64,000 bases of DNA, from contig DXMU01000015.1 of NCBI GenBank assembly GCA_019414025.1, forward strand, positions 1 through 64,000, given 5' to 3'. Shown piece after piece: positions 34,181 to 42,473 of this stretch. Source of the stretch: Collinsella sp. (GTDB lineage: Bacteria; Actinomycetota; Coriobacteriia; Coriobacteriales; Coriobacteriaceae). The translations under genes were made by a program, and so were the position numbers. How positions within the stretch are numbered: the first letter of the stretch is position 1; the number at the start of each line of letters is the position of its first letter. The notes under the pieces are model-generated. The model did no database searches and was not told the DNA's origin. It saw only the letters and a program-made list of their open reading frames with translations.

Positions 34181-35371
34181 TTACTCAATGATCGTGGAGA
34201 CGATGCCCGAACCGACGGTGTGGCCACCCTCGCGGATAGCGAAGCGCAGGCCCTCCTCCATGGCGATCGGGTGGATGAGGTCGCCCTCGATGGTGATGTG
34301 GTCACCAGGCATAGCCATCTCGGTGCCCTCGGGGAGCTTGACCGTACCGGTAACGTCGGTGGTACGGAAGTAGAACTGAGGACGATAACCATCGAAGAAC
34401 GGGGTGTGACGGCCGCCCTCCTCCTTGGTCAGAACGTAGATCTCACCGGTGAACTTGGTGTGCGGGGTAACCGAACCGGGCTTGCAGAGAACCTGGCCGC
34501 GCTCGATGTCCTCGCGCTTGATGCCGCGGAGCAGCAGACCGACGTTGTCGCCAGCCTCGCAGAAGTCCATGGACTTACGGAACATCTCGATACCGGTAAC
34601 GACGGTGTTCTGGGTATCCTTGATGCCGACAATCTCGACGGGCTCGTTGAGCTTGAGCTCACCGCGCTCGACACGGCCGGTAGCAACGGTACCACGGCCG
34701 GAGATGGTCATAACGTCCTCAACGGCCATCAGGAACGGGAGGTCGTTGTTACGAGCAGGCGTCGGGATGTACTCGTCGACAGCGTTCATGAGCTCGCGAA
34801 TGGCGTCCATCCACTTGGCGTCGCCCTCGAGAGCGCCCAGAGCGGAACCACGGATGACGGGGATGTCGTCGCCGGGGAAATCGTACTCGGAGAGGAGCTC
34901 GCGGGTCTCCATCTCGACGAGGTCGATGAGCTCGTCATCGTCGACCATGTCGCACTTGTTCAGGAAGACGACGATGTAGGGAACGCCAACCTGACGGGCG
35001 AGCAGGATGTGCTCGCGGGTCTGAGCCATGGGGCCGTCGGTAGCGGCGATGACCAGGATAGCGCCGTCCATCTGAGCAGCACCGGAGATCATGTTCTTGA
35101 CGTAGTCAGCGTGGCCCGGGCAGTCAACGTGAGCGTAGTGACGGGCAGCAGTCTCGTACTCGACGTGGGAGACGGAGATCGTAATGCCGCGCTCGCGCTC
35201 CTCGGGAGCCTTGTCGATGTTCTCGAACGCAGTGAAGTCAGCCTTGCAGCCCTCGGTCTCGGAGAGAACCTTGGTGATGGCAGCGGTCAGCGTGGTCTTG
35301 CCGTGGTCGACGTGACCAATGGTGCCGATGTTAACATGCGGCTTAGTGCGCTCAAACTTCTCTTTGGCCAT
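34181..35371 (-). CDS. tuf: Elongation factor Tu
   Basis: GTPase that delivers aminoacyl-tRNA to the ribosome, 396 residues. It begins [19 protein letters not shown] with the P-loop [10 protein letters not shown], switch [14 protein letters not shown], and NKCDMVDD. Domains 2 and 3 follow ([27 protein letters not shown]). The ATG at 35371 follows GAGGAGGG. It is the last gene of a tRNA-Tyr, tRNA-Thr, tRNA-Met, tuf unit rather than following fusA. Confidence 0.98.
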   Translation of the reverse strand: MAKEKFERTKPHVNIGTIGHVDHGKTTLTAAITKVLSETEGCKADFTAFENIDKAPEERERGITISVSHVEYETAARHYAHVDCPGHADYVKNMISGAAQMDGAILVIAATDGPMAQTREHILLARQVGVPYIVVFLNKCDMVDDDELIDLVEMETRELLSEYDFPGDDIPVIRGSALGALEGDAKWMDAIRELMNAVDEYIPTPARNNDLPFLMAVEDVMTISGRGTVATGRVERGELKLNEPVEIVGIKDTQNTVVTGIEMFRKSMDFCEAGDNVGLLLRGIKREDIERGQVLCKPGSVTPHTKFTGEIYVLTKEEGGRHTPFFDGYRPQFYFRTTDVTGTVKLPEGTEMAMPGDHITIEGDLIHPIAMEEGLRFAIREGGHTVGSGIVSTIIE

Positions 35372-35470
35372 AAAGCCCTCCTCTAAACAGGTCGTCCCCG
35401 GACGGGACTTTGCCTTTATACCATAGTGGCCTCTCAACATACTATTGAGAAGCCACCGTGTTACCTATGG

Positions 35471-35544
35471 TAGCGGTGACTGGATTCGAACCAGTGACGC
35501 CACGGGTATGAACCGTGTGCTCTAACCAACTGAGCTACACCGCC
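35471..35544 (-). tRNA. tRNA-Met (CAT), elongator type
   Basis: GGCGGTG acceptor, D-loop GCTCAGTTGGTTAGAGC, anticodon CAT in the loop TTCATAC, T-loop GGTTCGAATCC, discriminator A. The paired (G-U) first position argues for elongator rather than initiator Met. CCA is not encoded. Confidence 0.93.
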
Positions 35545-35547
35545 GGA

Positions 35548-35623
35548 TGGAGCCTGCAACCAGACTTGAACTGGTGACCTCTTCGTTACCAACGAAGTGC
35601 TCTACCGACTGAGCTATACAGGC
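35548..35623 (-). tRNA. tRNA-Thr (GGT)
   Basis: GCCTGTA acceptor, anticodon GGT in the loop TTGGTAA, T-loop AGTTCAAGTCT, encoded CCA at the 3' end. It lies three bases upstream of tRNA-Met in the same transcript. Confidence 0.94.
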
Positions 35624-35633
35624 ACTTGACGGG

Positions 35634-35715
35634 TGGGAGCTATAGGATTCGAACCTATGTAGGCAGAGCCAACGGGTTTACAGCCCGTCCCCATTAACCA
35701 CTCGGGCAAACTCCC
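35634..35715 (-). tRNA. tRNA-Tyr (GTA)
   Basis: Class II tRNA with a long variable arm (GGCTCTGCC region), acceptor GGGAGTT, anticodon GTA in the loop CTGTAAA, T-loop GGTTCGAATCC. CCA is not encoded. First gene after the promoter at 35778-35807. Confidence 0.94.
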
Positions 35716-35777
35716 AATCGTTCAAGTATCCGCAGGTTCTTTGGTCTTTTGGACCGCCGCCCCCGCGAACGAAAAAG

Positions 35778-35807
35778 ATAATACGATGCAACCTTGGGGG
35801 CTGTCAA
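35778..35807 (-). promoter_or_regulatory. Promoter of the tRNA-Tyr/Thr/Met-tuf operon
   Basis: Consensus TTGACA (35802-35807) and TATTAT (35778-35783) with an 18-base spacer on the minus strand, about 63 bases before tRNA-Tyr. It is among the best promoter matches in the window, as expected for tuf. Confidence 0.8.
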
Positions 35808-36050
35808 CGAAAACCTCTAGATACACGGTGCCGGGCGTATCTATATACCTTTGACCTGCGGTTTTGTTGAGTTTGGATATGAAGGACGGTGGTTTTGGAT
35901 ACTGAGGTGACGTTTCCCGAGGTAACACTTTGGTGTAGTAGAGTACACCTTCAGAATAGAACTTCGATAACAGCCTATTTGCACCTATATATAGGTCGAG
36001 ATCGGAGCTTCCCCGGTGCAATCAAGTAGACCAGGGGCCTCACCGTTTTC
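35808..36050. other. Intergenic stretch with no recognised feature
   Basis: About 240 bases between the tRNA-tuf promoter and the family F repeats. It is somewhat AT-richer than its surroundings. A short open frame on the minus strand (35722-36021) overlaps the promoter and resembles nothing. I see no gene here. Confidence 0.5.
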
Positions 36051-36267
36051 ATCTCAATCTGTAACAGTAAGAGGGTCATTCCTCTCCTATCTGTTACAGA
36101 TCGAGATACTACGCGGCGACCCCGGCTTACGTCTCACTCTGTAACAGCTAGAACGGTTTTCAGCCTCTTCGTGTTACAGATCGAGACGTTATCGGCCGTC
36201 CTTTGGCATTGTCTCGATCTGTAACTATAAGGAGGGTTTTCAGCCCACCCGTGTTACAGATCGAGAC
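36051..36267. repeat. 57-bp hairpins on an 80-bp period (family F, three units)
   Basis: Three units at 36051-36107, 36131-36187 and 36211-36267, each 57 bp with 15-bp arms (GTCTCGATCTGTAAC and GTTACAGATCGAGAC or close variants), a 27-base centre and 23-base linkers, giving exactly 80-bp spacing. Units two and three share GGTTTTCAGCC in the centre with the 29646 unit (TTTTGCC). The geometry matches the 29566-29702 cluster. Confidence 0.87.
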
Positions 36268-36311
36268 AAACCTGAAGCTTGGTGGGAGTCAAACCCACTT
36301 ACATGTCGACA

Positions 36312-36351
36312 TAAATAGAAACGGGCCCTGTCCCACAAGGAACAGAGCCCG
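36312..36351 (-). terminator. Terminator after tRNA-Thr (TGT)
   Basis: Minus-strand CGGGCTCTGTTCC pairs with GGACAGGGCCCG around TTGTG and is followed by TTTCTATTT. Confidence 0.75.
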
Positions 36352-36360
36352 AAACTCTCA

Positions 36361-36435
36361 TGGAGCCAGTGACAGGAATCGAACCTGCAACCCACTGATT
36401 ACAAATCAGTTGCGCTACCGTTGCGCCACACTGGC
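36361..36435 (-). tRNA. tRNA-Thr (TGT)
   Basis: GCCAGTG acceptor, D-loop GGCGCAACGGTAGCGC, anticodon TGT in the loop TTTGTAA, T-loop GGTTCGATTCC, encoded CCA. Stands alone with its own terminator. Confidence 0.94.
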
Positions 36436-36581
36436 ACACTTGGCGCTTTCGCGCGAAGCCTGTTAAGAATAAAGGAATTACGGACGGGGCGCAACAGGCC
36501 ACACGGCGTTATATAAATATGCAAAAACCAGCAACAACAGGTACCAGGCCCGTTCATTTCTGTCGGTTCGCCCTCAATCTC

Positions 36582-36641
36582 AAAACTATTCGTCAGAACG
36601 AATAGTTTTAATTACAATTGCTATATATAAAACTATTCGTT
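36582..36641 (+). promoter_or_regulatory. Operator sites upstream of the HTH-HipA-like gene
   Basis: AAAACTATTCGT (36582-36593) and its complement ACGAATAGTTTT (36598-36609) form a palindrome with a 4-base gap. A third copy, AAAACTATTCGTT, lies at 36629-36641 next to a TATATA. The protein encoded just downstream has an N-terminal DNA-binding domain, so self-repression is likely (inference). The region is clearly AT-richer than its surroundings. Confidence 0.65.
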
Positions 36642-36659
36642 TTGACGAAGGGTTTCGTG

Positions 36660-38000
36660 ATGCTTACTACCAAGGAAGCCGCCGAGCTGCTCGGCATCAC
36701 TCCGCGCAGGGTGCAGGAGCTCATAAAAAACGGAGCACTTGATGCCCGCAAGGCTTCTGGTGTATGGCTCATCGACAAAGACAGCGTCGACACGCGACTC
36801 CGCTCCGTGACCAAAACGGGGGGACGTCCCCGCCGCGGCCACGGTAAGAGCGAGATCGCGTTCACCCTCATGAATCGCACGCACGAGGTCGCTCAGCTGG
36901 TCTACAGCACATCGCGAAAAGACTTTACCCACATCGGTGCCGACATCGATTACGCCCACGCCCCTATTGGAGTATTTGGCCCTAATAGCCCCATATCGCT
37001 CGACTCCTTCCGCATCTGGTGGCGCGGCCGCGGTATCCCGCTCGCACGCATTGGGCTAGCCTCCCTGCTTGCAGAAGCCGCAGTTGATGTTCCCGATGAA
37101 CTCGTACAGCGAAATCTTGGCCTCTCCTTATCCGACCAGTATTGGATTAGGCCCCAAGACTCCGGTCTCGCGTGGAAAGATATCAATTTCTTCAATAATG
37201 CTTTTGATGACGTCTCGCTAACCATTGCACCCTTCGCCCCAGAGGGCAAGGCAGCTGCTGCCAAGCCCGACAACACCTCGGACGGCAATCTTCAAAAGTA
37301 CTGGACATGCGAGGGTGACCGTCGAATCCTCCACAAGGCAGGTGCGCATCTAAACCAGGAACCCTATAACGAGATGGTGGCGACCGCACTCCACCGTCGC
37401 ATCCTAAACGCCTGCGATTATGTGCCTTACTCGCTCGAAGGCGCGGGTACTTCCGCCTTGAGCACATGCAATGTCTTCTTAACTGACGAAGAAGAATATG
37501 TCCCTGCGTTTTATGTAAACCAGCATGCAAACGCAGATGAAATACTAACCGACTACGAGCGATATGTAGCAAACTGCGAGAAGCTCGGGGTAACAGGCGT
37601 CAAGGATGCCCTTGGCCGCATGATCGTGTGCGACGACATCATCGCCAACTATGACCGTCATTGGCGTAACTTTGGCCTTGTGCGAAACGTCAACACGCTA
37701 GCCTGCAGACCTGCCCCCATCTTCGATTCAGGCTCATCGCTCTGGTGCAACGTTTCTCTAGAGGAGCTTAAGGCAGGAGAGCACAGTTTTACCAGCGCGC
37801 AGTTTTATTCAAGCCCCGCGAAACAAATGCTGCTTGTTGAGGATATGAGCTGGTTTGACGACGACAAGCTCGAGGGTTTCGTTGACGAGGCAATCGAAAT
37901 CCTATCCAAAAACGACGCTCTTACAGCGAGACTACCTTATCTAAAAGAGGCGCTAGCATGGCGCCTCGAAAGAATGATCGACATCGCTGAATGGAGTTAG
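36660..38000 (+). CDS. HipA-like kinase fused to an N-terminal excisionase/MerR-type HTH
   Basis: A 446-residue protein. Residues 1-60 form a small helix-turn-helix (MLTTKEAAELLGITPRRVQE, then LIKNGALDARKASGVWLID) like excisionases. The C-terminal half resembles HipA-type kinases: an ATP-binding Lys in RRILHKAG, an NEMVATALHRRI helix, the catalytic loop ANYDRHWRNFG near residues 328-338, and the metal-binding IFDSGSSL near 353-360. HipA toxins normally pair with a separate HipB; here DNA binding and kinase are in one chain behind palindromic operators. I chose the ATG at 36660, 8 bases from GAAGGG. The target is unknown. Confidence 0.72.
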   Translation: MLTTKEAAELLGITPRRVQELIKNGALDARKASGVWLIDKDSVDTRLRSVTKTGGRPRRGHGKSEIAFTLMNRTHEVAQLVYSTSRKDFTHIGADIDYAHAPIGVFGPNSPISLDSFRIWWRGRGIPLARIGLASLLAEAAVDVPDELVQRNLGLSLSDQYWIRPQDSGLAWKDINFFNNAFDDVSLTIAPFAPEGKAAAAKPDNTSDGNLQKYWTCEGDRRILHKAGAHLNQEPYNEMVATALHRRILNACDYVPYSLEGAGTSALSTCNVFLTDEEEYVPAFYVNQHANADEILTDYERYVANCEKLGVTGVKDALGRMIVCDDIIANYDRHWRNFGLVRNVNTLACRPAPIFDSGSSLWCNVSLEELKAGEHSFTSAQFYSSPAKQMLLVEDMSWFDDDKLEGFVDEAIEILSKNDALTARLPYLKEALAWRLERMIDIAEWS

Positions 38001-38027
38001 CGAGACAGCATCGCCCCGCCAGCTCCC

Positions 38028-38705
38028 CTACCTCCCGCGCAGGGCCTTGAGCTTGGCCAGGGCATCGGGGCTCAAACGACTGCCCAGAGTCATCTTGATC
38101 TGCGGAGCTTCCTCTGCCTCGTGAACGTCGTTATCGATCTGTTTGATCTCGTCCACCAGCATGCGGCTCGAGATGCGCGTGACGCCCTTGCCCATGACGA
38201 CAGCCTGGATCGTGCCGTCGCTCGATACCACGGAGCACGCGCGGCCTTCCTCGCGTGCCTCGATGCAGAGCTTCTGCACCACGGTATCGGCAGAGACGCC
38301 CGTCGGCGAAAACTCGATGCGAACGCCGCGGGCCGGCAGGTTGGGGCGCTCGTTGGAGATATTGCCCGCGCCGTCGAACACGATCACGGCCTCGTAGCGG
38401 CCCTGGGCAAAGGCGGCGACGTCGTTGATGAGGGCGGTGCGCGCCATATCGTGAACGTCGCTGGAATACGGATCGTCGGAATGGTCGTACACGAGCTTTT
38501 CGTAGCGCGGCGTGCAGTGGATCACGTTGTAACCGTCGACCACCAGCAGCTCGGGCTTGTTGGAGTGCACCGTCGAGACCGGGTCGGCGATAGCCTGCGC
38601 AAACGCATTGCCGCCCACGCCGTAGGTCGCGGCCGAAACAATCGGCTTGGCCGAGCCCTCGCCAAAGCGCTTGGCCTTGGACTTGGCGCGGTTCTTCTTG
38701 GACAT
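38028..38705 (-). CDS. NYN-domain ribosome-associated nuclease (YacP/Rae1 family)
   Basis: A 225-residue PIN-like nuclease; the Bacillus member (Rae1) cleaves mRNA in the ribosomal A site. A basic N-terminus (SKKNRAKSKAKR) is followed by LLVVDGYNVIHC, INDVAAFAQGRYEAVIVFDG, SADTVVQKLC and VVSSDGTIQ, which supply the conserved acidic residues. It starts 3 bases after the rlmB stop, with GGAGGAG in the rlmB end. The position next to rlmB and cysS matches many Gram-positive genomes. Confidence 0.85.
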   Translation of the reverse strand: MSKKNRAKSKAKRFGEGSAKPIVSAATYGVGGNAFAQAIADPVSTVHSNKPELLVVDGYNVIHCTPRYEKLVYDHSDDPYSSDVHDMARTALINDVAAFAQGRYEAVIVFDGAGNISNERPNLPARGVRIEFSPTGVSADTVVQKLCIEAREEGRACSVVSSDGTIQAVVMGKGVTRISSRMLVDEIKQIDNDVHEAEEAPQIKMTLGSRLSPDALAKLKALRGR

Positions 38706-38708
38706 GCG

Positions 38709-39623
38709 CTACTCCTCCCCCATAAGCTCGCCGGCGTTGCGGCGCAGCCACTCAAAGCACAGCGCCGTGGTCGCCTGGGCAACATTGAGGCTCTCGGTCA
38801 TGCCGCGCTGGGGAAGCTTGGTTAAAAAGTCACATTTCTCGAGCACCAGGCGCGAGATGCCGTCGCCCTCGGAACCCATGACGAGCGCCACGCGGCCCTC
38901 GAAGGGGGCGTCCCAGCAGCTGCCCTCGGCGTGCTCGGAGGCGCCACCCACCCAAAAGCCGGCGGCCTTGAGGTCGTCGAGTGCACGGGCGATATTGGGA
39001 ACCTGCGCAATAGGCAGATGCATGACAGCGCCGGCGGAAGTCTTGTAGCTGCCAACGGTCACACCGGCGGCGCGCTTGTTGGCAATGATGACGCCCGCCG
39101 CGCCCACGACCTCGGCGGAGCGCACGATCGCACCAAAGTTGCCATCGTCGGTCACATGGTCGAGCACGACGACGAGCGCCGGTCCGTCACCCGCGCGGTC
39201 GAGAATATCGGCAACATCGGCATAGGGGAAATTTCCCACCTCGAGCGCAATGCCCTGGTGGGCGCCATGGCTCGACAGCGCATCAAGCTGCGCGCGCGAC
39301 ACATACTTAATGCGAACGCCCGCGGCGTTGAGGTCGTCGACCAGACGCGACAAGGCGGCATCGCGCTCCCCGCCCTCGGCAATGAGCGCACACTTGATGG
39401 GAAAACCGGTGCGCAGCGCCTCGGCGGCAGCACGACGACCTTCGATAAACTCACCCTTGGGAGCCTGGACGCCCTCGCGGCCACGCTCGCGCTGCGGACG
39501 CGCAGCCTGGGAGCGGTCGCGCTGAGCCTTGGGGGCGGCGGCGCGGTCATTGCGGCGAATCGGACGCGAGCCAGAAGCAGCCTGCTTGCCGCCACGCGGT
39601 GCACGCTTGCGATTATCGGCCAT
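38709..39623 (-). CDS. rlmB: 23S rRNA (guanosine-2'-O-)-methyltransferase RlmB/TrmH family
   Basis: SPOUT-fold 2'-O-ribose methyltransferase acting on 23S rRNA, 304 residues. A disordered basic N-terminus of about 60 residues precedes the substrate-binding domain (IEGRRAAAEALRTG). The catalytic domain has motif 1 NFGAIVRSAEVVGA, motif 2 ALVMGSEGDGISR and motif 3 LPQRGMTESLNVAQA. I chose the ATG at 39623 after AGGAGG; a start 7 codons earlier would place that site inside the gene. Confidence 0.9.
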   Translation of the reverse strand: MADNRKRAPRGGKQAASGSRPIRRNDRAAAPKAQRDRSQAARPQRERGREGVQAPKGEFIEGRRAAAEALRTGFPIKCALIAEGGERDAALSRLVDDLNAAGVRIKYVSRAQLDALSSHGAHQGIALEVGNFPYADVADILDRAGDGPALVVVLDHVTDDGNFGAIVRSAEVVGAAGVIIANKRAAGVTVGSYKTSAGAVMHLPIAQVPNIARALDDLKAAGFWVGGASEHAEGSCWDAPFEGRVALVMGSEGDGISRLVLEKCDFLTKLPQRGMTESLNVAQATTALCFEWLRRNAGELMGEE

Positions 39624-39667
39624 GAAGCGACCTCCTAAATACAACTATCAAACGAAACAAATAGACC

Positions 39668-39766
39668 GACCGCCCGAGGTGCGGCAGATTGCCTTGAAAG
39701 AGGAGGGCATAGACCTTGAGGTCATGCCCGACGATTGAAAGGCAAGGTGCCGTGGCTCGGGCGGTC
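39668..39766. repeat. About 97-bp complex palindrome, family G copy 1
   Basis: Outer arms GACCGCCCGAG/CTCGGGCGGTC, middle arms with TTGCCTT/AAGGCAA, and an inner hairpin GGGCATAGACCT/AGGTCATGCCC with one bulged A. It shares ATTGCCTTGAAA, TTGAAAGGCA and the GACC-TT-GGTCATGCC core with the element at 53040-53134. It lies between cysS and rlmB. Confidence 0.75.
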
Positions 39767-39790
39767 GAGTGCTTGGGAAACCCGCGGGGA

Positions 39791-41257
39791 TTAGAGAGAT
39801 TTGATACGGGTGCCGGCGGCAGTATCCTCGATCGTCAGCCCGAGGTCCTTGAGCTGGTCGCGGATGGCATCCGCCAGATCCCAGTTCTTGGCGGCGCGGG
39901 CCTCGGCGCGGGCCTCGAGAATCTTGGCAGCGGCCTCGTCCACGTCGTCACCCGTGTAGGCAACCAGGCCGGCAGCAACACCCAGCAGACCCAGCGGCAA
40001 CTCGACCTTAGGCTCGGGAAGCTCGACGCCAAACGTATCGAGCAGCTCGACCAGCGTATCGGCGGCGGCAAGCGCGGCGGCCTTGTCGGCAGCGTCGCCC
40101 GCCTGCTCCAGGTACTGGTTGCACTCGGTCACAAAGCCAAAGACGGCACCCATGGCACCGGCGGTGTTAAAGTCGTCGTCCATGCACTCCTTAAAGGTGG
40201 CACGGGTCTCGGCGGCCTTGGCGGCAAACGCCTCGGATGATGCCTCATCGGCATCGGCCGTCGCATGGTTCGCGGCCCAGCGCAGGTTCTCGACCGTACC
40301 GGCGATACGCGTGAGCGAGTTCTCGGCACCCTCCAAGCGCTCCCAGGAGAAGTCAAGCGGCGAGCGATAGCTCGTCTGCAGCATCAGCAGGCGCAGGGCC
40401 GCGGCAGAGTGCTGCTCGAGCACCTCGGCCAGCGTAAAGAAGTTGCCGAGCGACTTGGACATCTTCTCGCCGTCGACCAGCAGCATGCCCGTGTGCATCC
40501 AGGTGTTGGAGAAGCCCTGGTGCCAGGCGCAGGTAGCCTGGGCGCACTCGTTCTCGTGATGCGGGAAGGCAAGGTCCGAGCCACCGCCGTGGATGTCGAT
40601 CGGGGTGCCCAGGTAGCGATGCACCATGGCGGCGCACTCGGTGTGCCAACCGGGACGACCCTCGCCCCAGGGGCTCGGCCAGCTGGGCTCGCCGGGCTTG
40701 GCGGCCTTCCACAAGGCAAAGTCGAGCGGGTCGTTCTTGTCCTCGTTCTCCTCGATGCGCGCGCCCACCATAAGGTCGTCGATGTTGCGGCCCGAGACCT
40801 GACCATAGCTGCGATCGCTGCGCACGGCAAAGTACACATCGCCGTTATCGGCTGCGTAAGCGTGGCCCTGCTCGATAAGCGTCTTGATCATGGCGATCAT
40901 GGGGCCGATCTCCTTGGTGGCGCGGGGGCGCACATCGGGATCGAGCACGTTGGCGGCGCGCATGACGCCGATGAACTTGTCGGAGAACTCCGTCGCGACC
41001 TCGGCGGCCGTACGGCCCTGCTCGTTGGCGCGCTTGATGATCTTGTCATCGACATCGGTGAGGTTCTGGGCGAACGTGACCTCGTAGCCGCTCGCGATGA
41101 GCCAGCGGCGAATCACATCGAAGCTGATGAACGTGCGGGCGTTGCCGATGTGGATGTTGTCGTAGACCGTGGGGCCGCACACGTACATGCGGACCTTGCC
41201 GGACTCGATGGGCTGGAACTCTTCCTTTTTATGGGTAGCGCTGTTGTAGATACGCAT
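39791..41257 (-). CDS. cysS: Cysteinyl-tRNA synthetase
   Basis: Class I synthetase that charges tRNA-Cys, 488 residues. Zinc-site Cys and HIGH-type motif are seen in MYVCGPTVYDNIHIGNAR; further features are GWHTECAAM, the zinc ligand region HHENECAQ, and KMSKSLGNF as the KMSKS loop. The C-terminal helical domain is of normal length. AAGGAG lies 6 bases before the ATG. It starts 3 bases after the ispF stop. Confidence 0.96.
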   Translation of the reverse strand: MRIYNSATHKKEEFQPIESGKVRMYVCGPTVYDNIHIGNARTFISFDVIRRWLIASGYEVTFAQNLTDVDDKIIKRANEQGRTAAEVATEFSDKFIGVMRAANVLDPDVRPRATKEIGPMIAMIKTLIEQGHAYAADNGDVYFAVRSDRSYGQVSGRNIDDLMVGARIEENEDKNDPLDFALWKAAKPGEPSWPSPWGEGRPGWHTECAAMVHRYLGTPIDIHGGGSDLAFPHHENECAQATCAWHQGFSNTWMHTGMLLVDGEKMSKSLGNFFTLAEVLEQHSAAALRLLMLQTSYRSPLDFSWERLEGAENSLTRIAGTVENLRWAANHATADADEASSEAFAAKAAETRATFKECMDDDFNTAGAMGAVFGFVTECNQYLEQAGDAADKAAALAAADTLVELLDTFGVELPEPKVELPLGLLGVAAGLVAYTGDDVDEAAAKILEARAEARAAKNWDLADAIRDQLKDLGLTIEDTAAGTRIKSL

Positions 41258-41260
41258 TCG

Positions 41261-41755
41261 TTACTCCTTAACGGTTTTCTGTAGCAGGCAGACGGCCCAG
41301 GCGCCAATTCCCTCGCCTTGGCCTTCCCAGCCGAGCTTTTCGGTCGTAGTGGCGGCAACGCCCACGTTTTCGACGTCAACGCCCAGGGCATGGGCAAGGT
41401 TGGCGCGCATGGCATCGCGGTGCGGGGTGATCTTAGGCTGCTGGCAGGCAATGGTGCAGTCGGCATCGACAAACTCAAAGCCCAGCTCGCGCGCATAGTC
41501 CATCACGCGAGCGAGCAGCACCATCGAATCGGCACCCTCGTAGGCAGGGTCGGTATCGGGGAATAGCTTGCCGATATCTCCCCCGCGGCAGGCGCCCAGA
41601 ATGGCGTCGGCCAAGGCGTGCGCGAGCGCATCGGCATCCGAGTGGCCCAGCAGGCCGCGCTCGTAGGGAATGTCGACACCGCCGATGATACATCGACGCC
41701 CCTCCACCAGACGGTGAACGTCGTAGCCATGGCCAATGCGCAGGTTACTGAACAT
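41261..41755 (-). CDS. ispF: 2-C-methyl-D-erythritol 2,4-cyclodiphosphate synthase
   Basis: Fifth step of the MEP isoprenoid pathway, 164 residues. The zinc-binding GHGYDVHRL and LLGHSDADALAHALADAI segments, FPDTDPAYEGADS and DCTIACQQPKI are as expected for the trimeric enzyme. I chose the ATG at 41755 (MFSNLRIGHGYD) with GGAGAGGA upstream. The gene overlaps the ispD end by 11 bases. Confidence 0.95.
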   Translation of the reverse strand: MFSNLRIGHGYDVHRLVEGRRCIIGGVDIPYERGLLGHSDADALAHALADAILGACRGGDIGKLFPDTDPAYEGADSMVLLARVMDYARELGFEFVDADCTIACQQPKITPHRDAMRANLAHALGVDVENVGVAATTTEKLGWEGQGEGIGAWAVCLLQKTVKE

Positions 41756-42473
41756 GGGGAAGGTCCTCTCCCTCGGCCATGCGGCCAAGCAGAATCGCGG
41801 TTACGGGACGCAGGTCCTCGGGTACCGTCACCTTAAGGTTATCGCGCGGGCTCTGGACACAGCGGACGCGCCCGCCCATGCGCTCGACCAGCGATGAATC
41901 GTCGGTACCGATAAAGCCCTCGGCGATAGCAGCGGCGTGAGCGCGCTTCATGGCGTCGACGCTAAAGATCTGCGGCGTCTGCGCGGCCCAGCACAGCTCG
42001 CGCGGCGGCGTCTCGACGATGTTGTCGCCATCGACGATCTTGAGCGTGTCGATCGCGGGCTGACCGCACACGACACCGTCGAGAGCACGGTCGCTCACGA
42101 GCACGTCGACCGCATGATCGATGGCCTCGGTCGTGATGAGCGGACGGGCGCCGTCGTGGATGGCGACATATTCGAAACCCGCCGGTACCGCATGCACGCC
42201 GGCACGGGTGGAGTCCTGGCGGGTGTCGCCGGCATCGGCAAAACTGATGGGCGTGTCATAGTCAAACGGGTCGATGGCCAGGCGGCGCATCTCGGCACGG
42301 CGCTCGGCAGGGCACACCACCACGATGTGGCCGACCTTGTTGCTACGATCGAACGCGCGGATGGACCAGCTCATGAGCGGACGGCCCGCCACGTTAACGA
42401 GCTGCTTGCCGCCGGGATTTCCAAAGCGCTGGCCGCTGCCGCCGGCAACGACCACGGCGCATACGGGCGCCAT
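41745..42473 (-). CDS. ispD: 2-C-methyl-D-erythritol 4-phosphate cytidylyltransferase
   Basis: Third step of the MEP pathway, 242 residues. CAVVVAGGSGQRFG is the CTP-binding loop, and VAIHDGARPLITTE, TLKIV and AAQTPQIFSV are family motifs. The start overlaps the disA stop by one base (TAATG), and the end overlaps ispF, so disA-ispD-ispF are translationally coupled. Confidence 0.94.
   Translation of the reverse strand: MAPVCAVVVAGGSGQRFGNPGGKQLVNVAGRPLMSWSIRAFDRSNKVGHIVVVCPAERRAEMRRLAIDPFDYDTPISFADAGDTRQDSTRAGVHAVPAGFEYVAIHDGARPLITTEAIDHAVDVLVSDRALDGVVCGQPAIDTLKIVDGDNIVETPPRELCWAAQTPQIFSVDAMKRAHAAAIAEGFIGTDDSSLVERMGGRVRCVQSPRDNLKVTVPEDLRPVTAILLGRMAEGEDLPHVQ

Noticed and set aside
35722..36021. 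99-codon minus-strand open frame upstream of tRNA-Tyr
   Set aside because: It overlaps a consensus promoter and the tRNA leader, has no ribosome site and resembles nothing.
33666..36435. tRNA genes as integration sites for a mobile element
   Set aside because: No integrase, no duplicated tRNA 3' ends and no prophage or ICE genes are visible next to any of the tRNAs here.
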